DNA from: Dehalococcoidia bacterium
GTDB taxonomy: Bacteria > Chloroflexota > Dehalococcoidia > GIF9 > AB-539-J10
NCBI GenBank assembly: GCA_030612345.1
Contig: JAUWOB010000031.1
Coordinates: forward strand, 1-8,878
Direction: 5' to 3'
DNA: 8,878 nucleotides
Shown: one piece after another, positions 1-5,823 of the stretch
Layout of the letters: each line of letters begins with the position of its first letter
Position numbering within the stretch: position 1 is the first letter of the stretch
The notes under the pieces: generated by a model
What the model saw: the letters and a program-made list of their open reading frames with translations, nothing else
Told to the model about the DNA's origin: nothing
The model's database searches: none
Position numbers and translations under genes: made by a program

Positions 1-266
1 CCAGCGAGATATGATATCCCCTCCATCGTAAGGCTGATCCCGGGACTGGAGGACGAGGTCATGGTGCGCACGCCTGCCGCCGAGGCGCCATAACACATAT
101 TGATTGCGGCAATCTCGCTCTCTGCCTGGATAAAGACTCCCCCTGTCTTCGGCATGTTAGCTGCCATGTACTCCAGCAGTTCATTCTGCGGCGTGATTGG
201 ATAACCAAAGTAGGCACGGCAGCCGGCACGGATTGCCGCCTCGGCCATAGCCTCATTCCCCGTCAT
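1..266 (-). CDS. vorB: 2-oxoacid:ferredoxin oxidoreductase alpha-type subunit, VorB-like (partial, N-terminal 88 residues)
   Basis: This is the N-terminal pyrimidine-binding domain of the ferredoxin-dependent 2-oxoacid oxidoreductases (VOR/KOR/POR), cytoplasmic enzymes that convert 2-oxoacids plus CoA to acyl-CoA and CO2 and reduce ferredoxin. Residues 1-35 carry [13 protein letters not shown] and the [15 protein letters not shown] block. Residues 48-60 hold the AESEIAAI block, where the family places the glutamate that activates thiamine diphosphate. Residues 68-82 read [15 protein letters not shown], a form I associate with VorB (3-methyl-2-oxobutanoate type). The gene runs off the left edge; the rest, and probably the TPP-binding and gamma subunits, lie beyond it. 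It follows the ferredoxin gene by 19 nt. The ATG at 266 has only a weak AAGG upstream, whereas an in-frame ATA at 281 lies 8 nt after GGGAG, so the start is uncertain by five codons. The family is secure; substrate preference is inferred from the dehydrogenase upstream. Confidence 0.9.
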   Translation of the reverse strand, partial: MTGNEAMAEAAIRAGCRAYFGYPITPQNELLEYMAANMPKTGGVFIQAESEIAAINMCYGASAAGVRTMTSSSSPGISLTMEGISYLA

Positions 267-285
267 CAGGACCTTGTCTATGGTA

Positions 286-519
286 TCAACTCCCTTCCTG
301 TGGTTTCTTCTGCCGGTAGACCTCGATTGCTATGTCAGGACATGTCTGGGCACAGAAGGCACACCCGGTGCAGCGCTCAGGCGCTTTCAAGCAGATGACA
401 TTGTAGCCGCTGCGGTTATGCTCTGCCGAATAGGCGAGCACATCCTGGGGACAGAACGCTAGACATAATCCACAACCCTTGCACCGCTCTTTATCAACCA
501 ATATGGTCCCTTTTGCCAT
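286..519 (-). CDS. 2x[4Fe-4S] ferredoxin, delta-type subunit of the 2-oxoacid oxidoreductase
   Basis: A 77-residue cytoplasmic electron carrier with two bacterial-type [4Fe-4S] motifs: C13-x2-C16-x2-C19-x3-C23-P and C50-x2-C53-x2-C56-x3-C60-P. The long linker between them ([11 protein letters not shown], with an extra Cys43) is typical of the small ferredoxin subunit of KOR/VOR/POR complexes, which passes electrons from the TPP-bound intermediate to external ferredoxin. I chose the ATG at 519, preceded by AGGG at 8 nt, because homologues start just before the [11 protein letters not shown] block. An in-frame TTG at 588 would add 23 Arg-rich residues with no family counterpart. The gene sits 91 nt after the dehydrogenase stop and 19 nt before the VorB-like gene. 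I see no terminator in the 91-nt gap, so all three genes probably share one transcript. Confidence 0.92.
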   Translation of the reverse strand: MAKGTILVDKERCKGCGLCLAFCPQDVLAYSAEHNRSGYNVICLKAPERCTGCAFCAQTCPDIAIEVYRQKKPQEGS

Positions 520-610
520 AACAACAGCCCTGTTCCGAAGTCTTCTGATCGCCCGACTACTGACAGCCAGAGGAATCGCCCGATTCAAAGCGTGGTCTCA
601 GGCATCTCCG

Positions 611-1738
611 CTAGCCGGTTTTTTTTGCCTTCCTGGCTTTTCGAACCCTTTCCTCAGCCAGCCTCATTGCCGCCACATAGAGAGAGATCTTCTCTTTTCT
701 TGAAGCCTCAATCATCTCTTTGCCCCGGTTATAGATTCTCTTTATGTCAGTGAAAGCTCTTTCCTGAGAATATCCGTCCGGGTGAAACTCATGAGCAACG
801 TTTATCACCCCTCCGCCGTTTATCCAGAATTCAGGGGCATGCAGGATGCCCTTATCCTGTAGCGTTGCTGAGTGTCTTAATGGTTCCCACAGTTGATTAT
901 TGGCTGCCCCGCCCACAATGCGGCAGTTCAATTTGGGGATCGTAGTATCATTCAGGATTCCGCCGAGTGCATTGGCCGAGAATATGTCGCATTTCTGTTC
1001 GTATATTTCATCCGGGGGAACCAGCTTGGCGCCGACTTCTTTGGCTATTCTCTGAGCGGCGGCCTCTCCTACATCTGAGCCGATGAGTATTGCTCCCTCG
1101 ACGGCTAGCATTCTGGCCAAATTGGCGCCCACCTTTCCGGCAATGCCCTGGATGACTATGGTTTTATCCTTGAAGGATTGCGTGTCATACACTGCTTCCA
1201 GGCAGGCTCTCAAGCCCCAGACAACTCCCATGGCCGTTGCCGGTGAAGGGTCGCCGCTCCCTCCCATTTCTTGAGGCAATCCCGCCACCCATTTGGTCAC
1301 CTCTCTCATTATTATCATATCTTCAACAGTGGTTCCCACATCGACCGAAGTGACGTATCTACCGCCCAGGCTGTTTATCAGCGCCGCATAAGCCCTGAGT
1401 TGTTCCTTTCTCTTGCTCTTGTCTTGGGTCGATTCTCCTCTGATCACCGCCTTGCCACCGCCGAAACTGACACCGACTTTCGCTGATTCCGTGTCTTCGC
1501 CCAGAGCTAGGGCCAGTTTATGGGTCATGTCTCTAGCCAGCCGACTATTATCGACAAGAGCTTCTGTTCTTGTCGCAAAGGCGCGCCACCTTGTGCCGCC
1601 CAGACCCGGACCCAGAGTGGTATCGTCGATGATAATGCTAACTTCAAGGGCGAGTTTTTCATCATTCAAGAGGACCATCTGCGCAAACTTATGTTCTGAT
1701 TCCAGGTATTCTATTAGTTTCTTTTCCAGATCTTTCAA
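611..1738 (-). CDS. Glu/Leu/Phe/Val dehydrogenase, leucine-dehydrogenase-like (NAD-dependent)
   Basis: A 375-residue cytoplasmic amino-acid dehydrogenase that would oxidatively deaminate a branched-chain or aromatic L-amino acid to the 2-oxoacid, or run the reverse reductive amination. The N-terminal domain has GPGLGGTR (43-50), catalytic Lys74 in MTHK, GGGK with Lys96, and DVGTTVEDM (133-141). The Rossmann domain begins at TIVIQGIAGKVGANLA (193-208), and Asp222 at the end of the second strand fits NAD. ANALGGILND (255-264), GGAANNQL (276-283) and GGGVINVAHE (308-317) match leucine dehydrogenases, as does the length. The dinucleotide loop has one residue more than the usual GxGxxG. The start is TTG at 1738, fixed by AGGAGG six bases upstream (1745-1750). 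The gene heads an operon with ferredoxin and VorB-like subunits and lies behind a terminator-bearing leader. Phenylalanine or valine specificity cannot be excluded. Confidence 0.93.
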   Translation of the reverse strand: MKDLEKKLIEYLESEHKFAQMVLLNDEKLALEVSIIIDDTTLGPGLGGTRWRAFATRTEALVDNSRLARDMTHKLALALGEDTESAKVGVSFGGGKAVIRGESTQDKSKRKEQLRAYAALINSLGGRYVTSVDVGTTVEDMIIMREVTKWVAGLPQEMGGSGDPSPATAMGVVWGLRACLEAVYDTQSFKDKTIVIQGIAGKVGANLARMLAVEGAILIGSDVGEAAAQRIAKEVGAKLVPPDEIYEQKCDIFSANALGGILNDTTIPKLNCRIVGGAANNQLWEPLRHSATLQDKGILHAPEFWINGGGVINVAHEFHPDGYSQERAFTDIKRIYNRGKEMIEASRKEKISLYVAAMRLAEERVRKARKAKKTG

Positions 1739-1884
1739 TTCTTGCCTCCTGCGCTTAACGAAAAATCAGAAGTCTCCGACATTTGGAGACTCCTGATTGT
1801 CATAGCTATCACCGGGATGGAGTTCATCTCCGTCCCGGCTGCTAATATGATAATAGCCACCCCGGAAACAATCCCTGGTTCCAT
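1735..1884 (-). CDS. Candidate leader peptide ORF, Ile/Val/Leu/Ala-rich, overlapping the dehydrogenase start by 4 nt
   Basis: A 49-codon ORF lies inside the leader. It begins MEPGIVSGVAIIILAAG, so residues 5-16 are dominated by Ile, Val, Leu and Ala, and it ends SAGGKN followed by TGA. The stop overlaps the dehydrogenase TTG in the sequence TTGA (1738-1735), the usual geometry of translational coupling. The reading frame passes through the whole terminator hairpin. Against it, the ATG at 1884 has no Shine-Dalgarno sequence. Internal in-frame starts are possible at 1860 (GTG), 1827 (ATG in a hairpin loop) and 1803 (ATG with GGTGA at 5 nt). The branched-chain run could be chance hydrophobic coding. 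If real, it would be a regulatory peptide sensing charged branched-chain tRNAs or coupling translation to readthrough. No homologue is known to me. Confidence 0.33.
   Translation of the reverse strand: MEPGIVSGVAIIILAAGTEMNSIPVIAMTIRSLQMSETSDFSLSAGGKN
1745..1750 (-). promoter_or_regulatory. Strong ribosome binding site fixing the TTG start
   Basis: AGGAGG on the minus strand, six bases before the TTG at 1738-1736. It decides the start of the dehydrogenase, since there is no nearby in-frame ATG. It lies 10 nt past the U-tract of the leader terminator and inside the overlapping short leader ORF, where it encodes part of Ala-Gly-Gly-Lys. Confidence 0.85.
1761..1795 (-). terminator. Intrinsic terminator in the leader, directly before the dehydrogenase RBS
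   Basis: On the minus strand CAGGAGTCTCC (1795-1785) pairs with GGAGACTTCTG (1777-1767) in an uninterrupted 11-bp stem with one G-U pair. The loop has 7 nt and is followed by A and five Ts (1765-1761). It stands between the promoter and the first recognised gene, so it can only act as an attenuator or as a stop for readthrough from the DUF2851 gene. The plus strand has no T-run beside it, so it is directional. Confidence 0.85.
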
Positions 1885-1952
1885 GTGGTCGTATGACAAG
1901 GAACTGGCTTTTCTCTCGGTTAGTCCCTGACAGGGAATTGCCCTCCGTCGGC

Positions 1953-1981
1953 ATGATAACCCGTCTCTGAGAGTTTGTCAA
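1953..1981 (-). promoter_or_regulatory. Sigma70-type promoter of the dehydrogenase/2-oxoacid oxidoreductase operon
   Basis: On the minus strand, -35 TTGACA (1981-1976, 6/6), a 17-bp spacer, then -10 TATCAT (1958-1953, 5/6). Transcription should begin near 1948-1945. It lies 47 nt beyond the DUF2851 stop. Confidence 0.82.
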
Positions 1982-2027
1982 ATTGCGTGGTTGCCTATCC
2001 TTCTGCCGGAGGATATGTCAGACGTGC

Positions 2028-3347
2028 TCAATCAACTAGAGGGCACAGTGAGCATTTTCCCTCCCGACAGTAATACCTGAAGATGTGAATGAGCCCTTGC
2101 TGATGACAGGCGGTGAGGCCAGAAAGGTCTTCCAGGCCAAACTGCTTCGCCATATGACGCGTTATGCAGTTCTCAGTTAATCTCGGATAGCTGCGGTAGA
2201 GGCCAATGGCTTTCTCTGCTAGCTTGGCCTCATGAGTTAACTGGCCCCAGGAAAAGGAAAACGGCAGAGCTACGTTTACCATGAGTTCACCCGCTTTGCT
2301 GTTTCCCAGAAGCGCCGATATCTTTGTTCTGCTGCTGGCGCGGAAATCGAAATGGTCCTGCCAGTAGCCATCGCTGGCCACAGTCAGTCCGTGCTCCAGC
2401 AAATCGTGCCCCTTAGGCAGAGGCGTTTCGGTTACTAGATGCACTATCGCTGCGAGCAGGCCCTCTTTGTAGTAGCGCTCGAGAAGATGGGCAAGAGCGA
2501 GGACGCGGCGCACCGGAGAATTGTTGGGGTATACGTGCGAGAGGTTCCAATCGTCTTCTTTCATGCTTCTGAGGTTCTTACCCGCCGACCGCCAGATTTG
2601 CTCCAACTCCTGGACTTCTTGCTCCGCGACAGGCTCGTCTGGCCATCTCTGTGAAGGCAACAACCCGGCTGTGCCTAACAACAAGGCTTGCTTTAAAGCA
2701 AGGCCGTTTCCGGACTCGATGGAGTTGAGGGGCATTCTGTCAGCAAGATCTTCAAAGGGTTTCGTGTTGCTGGCAAAACCTAGGGCCCTCATCATGCCTC
2801 GCAACAGCACCTGCCCTGCATCCTCCTTCAGAGTCAGGCGACGAATTCCCTCTCGATAGTATGCTGCCCTGTGCTTGAACCTTTCTTCACCGGCGAAGCT
2901 CAGCGATTTTGCCAAACGTTGCCTATCTAGGTGGCCCAGTATCTGGAAACAAGGAAGTCGATAAGGTAGGAGATAAGCCTGGTGCCGCAATGCTTGAGCA
3001 AGGCATAGGACTGGTATTGATCTGCCGCTTTGTAGTGCAGTGACCGACCTGCAATCGTGCCACATCACTACATGAAGGATGACGTTATTATACTCGGGAT
3101 TACTATGATGCTCATGGCTATACCAATCGCTGGATCTAACATGAACCTCTACATCCCCTTTGCTCACACGAGACTCCCGTCTGATAACTGCATCTCGGAA
3201 ATCGGGGCCCTTGTCGCCATTAGCCCTGCCGGGGTAGATCACACGGACCGGCCCTTCCTCGGTGCAGGTCAGCTCTCTTCCCACTACCTCTTGCCATATC
3301 AGGGCTACTTGCTTTTCCGACAGTGCTATCCGTTTACGTGTAATCAT
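2028..3347 (-). CDS. DUF2851 family protein
   Basis: A 439-residue protein of unknown function matching the DUF2851 family. The diagnostic part is the N-terminal third: YPGRANGDKGPDF (38-50), KGDVEVHVRSSDW (63-75), then a His cluster (78-81) and YNNVILHVV (86-94). The arrangement Pro48-Asp49 ... Glu67-Val-His69 resembles a PD-(D/E)xK nuclease core with His in place of Lys; this is inference, not an established activity. The last 15 residues hold Cys427, Cys432 and Cys435 (C-x4-C-x2-C-P), with Cys414 nearby, suggesting a metal or Fe-S site. No signal peptide or membrane segment is visible. The ATG at 3347 follows a T-rich stretch without a clear Shine-Dalgarno sequence. The gene lies 87 nt downstream of the XRE regulator gene on the same strand and may be cotranscribed. 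Homologues are mostly annotated only by the DUF name. Confidence 0.85.
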   Translation of the reverse strand: MITRKRIALSEKQVALIWQEVVGRELTCTEEGPVRVIYPGRANGDKGPDFRDAVIRRESRVSKGDVEVHVRSSDWYSHEHHSNPEYNNVILHVVMWHDCRSVTALQSGRSIPVLCLAQALRHQAYLLPYRLPCFQILGHLDRQRLAKSLSFAGEERFKHRAAYYREGIRRLTLKEDAGQVLLRGMMRALGFASNTKPFEDLADRMPLNSIESGNGLALKQALLLGTAGLLPSQRWPDEPVAEQEVQELEQIWRSAGKNLRSMKEDDWNLSHVYPNNSPVRRVLALAHLLERYYKEGLLAAIVHLVTETPLPKGHDLLEHGLTVASDGYWQDHFDFRASSRTKISALLGNSKAGELMVNVALPFSFSWGQLTHEAKLAEKAIGLYRSYPRLTENCITRHMAKQFGLEDLSGLTACHQQGLIHIFRYYCREGKCSLCPLVD

Positions 3348-3408
3348 GGCGAAAAAAATGACCCGTCGCCTTGCGCCAATTGTCCAGGCCTGAGCATGTT
3401 GTCGTGAA

Positions 3409-3425
3409 CTGCGGAAAGACCGCAG
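3409..3425 (-). other. Small perfect hairpin between the XRE regulator and DUF2851 genes
   Basis: CTGCGG and CCGCAG form a perfect 6-bp stem with a 5-nt loop (TCTTT on the minus strand), 9 nt after the regulator stop codon. No T-run follows on either strand, so it is not a convincing intrinsic terminator. It may slow transcription or protect an mRNA end. The rest of the 87-nt gap shows no clear promoter. Confidence 0.4.
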
Positions 3426-3434
3426 CGGCCCATC

Positions 3435-3677
3435 TTAGTTTGACGCATCGGGCTCCTCTCCGGCCGTGTAAGTGAAGCCGCTACGCTCAGCGACTATACT
3501 GAGCAGGGTAGCCGATGCTCCCCGAGGGCGATACATGCCCGGGTACCCCTGACTGATAGTTTGTTGACGCGTGCCCAGTTCCTCGGCCAGCTTTACCTGG
3601 GTCAGGTTCAGGTGCCGCCTCAGCGCCCTGATGTCCTCCTTACTCCATTGTCTTTTTCGCCCTTTTCGTGGCTCCAT
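3435..3677 (-). CDS. Small XRE-family helix-turn-helix protein
   Basis: An 80-residue DNA-binding protein. Residues 13-43 form the Cro/C1-type HTH: KEDIRALRRHLNLTQVKLAEEL is helices 1-2, and GTRQQTISQ holds the recognition helix. The segment YRPRGASATLLSIVAERSGF (49-68) completes the fold. Related regulators usually have Trp-Glu just after the recognition helix; here it reads GQ-type GYPG (44-47), a local oddity. The N terminus is basic (RKGRKRQW) and the tail acidic. The ATG at 3677 lies only 8 nt from a TATAAT box with no Shine-Dalgarno sequence, so the message is probably leaderless. The gene is divergent from groES and upstream of the DUF2851 gene. An inverted repeat in its own promoter suggests autorepression. 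Its targets cannot be read from the sequence, and control of groES is not implied because that promoter has its own CIRCE site. Confidence 0.85.
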   Translation of the reverse strand: MEPRKGRKRQWSKEDIRALRRHLNLTQVKLAEELGTRQQTISQGYPGMYRPRGASATLLSIVAERSGFTYTAGEEPDASN

Positions 3678-3685
3678 TTGTTGCC

Positions 3686-3714
3686 ATTATACACGTTTCA
3701 GTGTAACAACGCAA
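3686..3714 (-). promoter_or_regulatory. Promoter of the XRE regulator, predicted leaderless transcript
   Basis: On the minus strand, -10 TATAAT (3691-3686, 6/6) lies 17 bp from a weak -35 TTGCGT (3714-3709, 3/6). Only 8 nt separate the -10 from the ATG, so transcription should start at or one base before the start codon. Confidence 0.7.
3690..3705. repeat. 5-6-5 inverted repeat overlapping the XRE promoter, candidate operator
   Basis: TACAC-N6-GTGTA (3690-3694 and 3701-3705). Half-site centres are 11 bp apart, about one helical turn, as expected for a dimeric HTH repressor. It covers the edge of the -10 and most of the spacer, so binding would block the XRE promoter. A 10-bp palindrome can arise by chance. 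Confidence 0.4.
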
Positions 3715-3746
3715 GAAAAATCTGCCATAGCCTGGCGCGATTCTCT

Positions 3747-3774
3747 TTGCATTTTCTGGTTTTCTTGTTATAAT
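3747..3774 (+). promoter_or_regulatory. groESL promoter with extended -10
   Basis: TTGCAT (3747-3752, weak -35), a 16-bp spacer, then TATAAT (3769-3774, 6/6) preceded by TGT (3766-3768), an extended -10 that can compensate for the weak -35. Transcription should start near 3781, inside or at the edge of the CIRCE operator. Confidence 0.8.
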
Positions 3775-3779
3775 GCGAA

Positions 3780-3806
3780 TTAGCAATCTCAAGGGCAGAG
3801 TGCTAA
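3780..3806 (+). promoter_or_regulatory. CIRCE operator (HrcA binding site) upstream of groESL
   Basis: TTAGCAATC-N9-GAGTGCTAA, against the consensus TTAGCACTC-N9-GAGTGCTAA: one mismatch in the left arm (A for C at 3786), right arm perfect, spacer exactly nine. It covers the predicted transcription start and ends 24 nt before the groES ATG. HrcA, with GroEL as folding partner, would repress here and be released on heat shock. hrcA is not in this window. Confidence 0.93.
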
Positions 3807-3830
3807 GATATATCTAAGAAAGGAGGGAAC

Positions 3831-4121
3831 ATGCCTAGAATCGAACCTTTGGGAGACAGGGTAGTGATAAAAGCCACGGCTAAGGAGGAGGTAAGCAAGG
3901 GGGGGATCGTGCTGCCGGATACGGCTCAGGAGAAACCTCAGGAAGGGAAGGTCATTGCTGCGGGCCCAGGTAGATTGACTGACGATGGCAAGCGTATAGC
4001 AATGGATGTGAAGAAGGGAGACAAGGTTATCTACTCGAAGTATGCTGGCACCGAGTTCAAGCTGGATGGCGAAGAGCTGGTTATCATGCGTGAAGGTGAT
4101 ATCCTGGCCAAGAAGAGTTAA
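3831..4121 (+). CDS. groES: Co-chaperonin GroES (Cpn10)
   Basis: A 96-residue cytoplasmic co-chaperonin of normal length. As a heptameric lid it closes the GroEL chamber during ATP-driven folding. The N-terminal strand [14 protein letters not shown], the mobile loop at about 17-35 with Ile26-Val27-Leu28 that docks on the GroEL apical domain, the GPG turn (45-47), the [15 protein letters not shown] segment and the C-terminal [11 protein letters not shown] are all present. The ATG is preceded by AGGAGG with 4 nt spacing. It is first in a two-gene operon with groEL, behind an extended -10 promoter and a CIRCE site, so repression by HrcA is the expected control. Confidence 0.98.
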   Translation: MPRIEPLGDRVVIKATAKEEVSKGGIVLPDTAQEKPQEGKVIAAGPGRLTDDGKRIAMDVKKGDKVIYSKYAGTEFKLDGEELVIMREGDILAKKS

Positions 4122-4138
4122 CGAAAGGAGGTAACTGA

Positions 4139-5761
<1,623 letters not shown>

Positions 5762-5785
5762 ATAGCCTTTCATTGCGCTAACAAG

Positions 5786-5815
5786 GTGAAGAGCCGCCGT
5801 CAGGTGGCTCTTCAC
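5786..5815. terminator. Hairpin between convergent groEL and M16 peptidase genes, candidate bidirectional terminator
   Basis: GTGAAGAGCCGCC (5786-5798) pairs with GGTGGCTCTTCAC (5803-5815) in a 13-bp stem with one G-T pair and a GTCA loop. It lies 25 nt after the groEL stop and 9 nt from the stop codon of the opposing gene. Neither strand has a proper T-run after it, so termination efficiency is uncertain. Position between convergent genes and stem strength favour a transcript end on both sides. Confidence 0.65.
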
Positions 5816-5823
5816 TCTGTGCA

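Larger units (their letters stand above)
1739..1946 (-). promoter_or_regulatory. Structured leader of the dehydrogenase operon, candidate cis-regulatory RNA/attenuator
   Basis: About 208 nt separate the predicted transcription start (near 1946) from the TTG. The leader contains a small 5' hairpin option (TCCCT/AGGGA, 1926-1938). A central hairpin at 1812-1838 has 11 positions with one C-A mismatch and loop ATGAA. GCTA at 1857-1854 can pair either with TAGC at 1844-1841 or with TAGC at 1808-1805, which are mutually exclusive. An intrinsic terminator lies at 1761-1795. I could not match it to a known class: it contains GGGGTGGCTA but not the T-box core GGGTGGNACCGCG. The layout of promoter, long leader, terminator and then ribosome binding site implies conditional termination; the ligand or sensing mechanism is unknown. 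Confidence 0.6.

Noticed and set aside
59..256. 65-codon ORF on the minus strand in another frame of the VorB-like gene.
   Set aside because: It lies wholly inside a clear coding sequence whose frame shows strong family motifs.
520..588. Upstream TTG start of the ferredoxin adding 23 residues.
   Set aside because: The extension is Arg-rich and unlike any ferredoxin N-terminus; the ATG at 519 gives the normal length and has an AGGG at suitable distance.
613..640. Run of eight A residues near the 3' end of the dehydrogenase gene as a programmed slippage site.
   Set aside because: It lies in a Lys-rich C-terminal tail five codons from the stop; slippage would only swap a few residues and no stimulatory structure follows.
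1742..1930. 62-codon plus-strand ORF across the dehydrogenase leader.
   Set aside because: No ribosome binding site or plus-strand promoter; the region is explained by minus-strand promoter, hairpins and terminator.
1739..1946. T-box riboswitch in the dehydrogenase leader, suggested by GGGGTGG followed later by a terminator.
   Set aside because: The conserved core GGGTGGNACCGCG is not present (GGGGTGGCTATT instead), and the terminator stem does not use that segment, so no antiterminator of T-box type can be drawn.
1996..2015. Hairpin TATCCT...AGGATA after the DUF2851 stop as its terminator.
   Set aside because: The stem is short with a large or mismatched loop and no T-run follows, so termination there is not supported.
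3538..3550. GGTACCCGGG, resembling adjoining KpnI/SmaI sites of a cloning polylinker.
   Set aside because: It is inside the open XRE reading frame and no other vector-like sequence flanks it; chance is enough.
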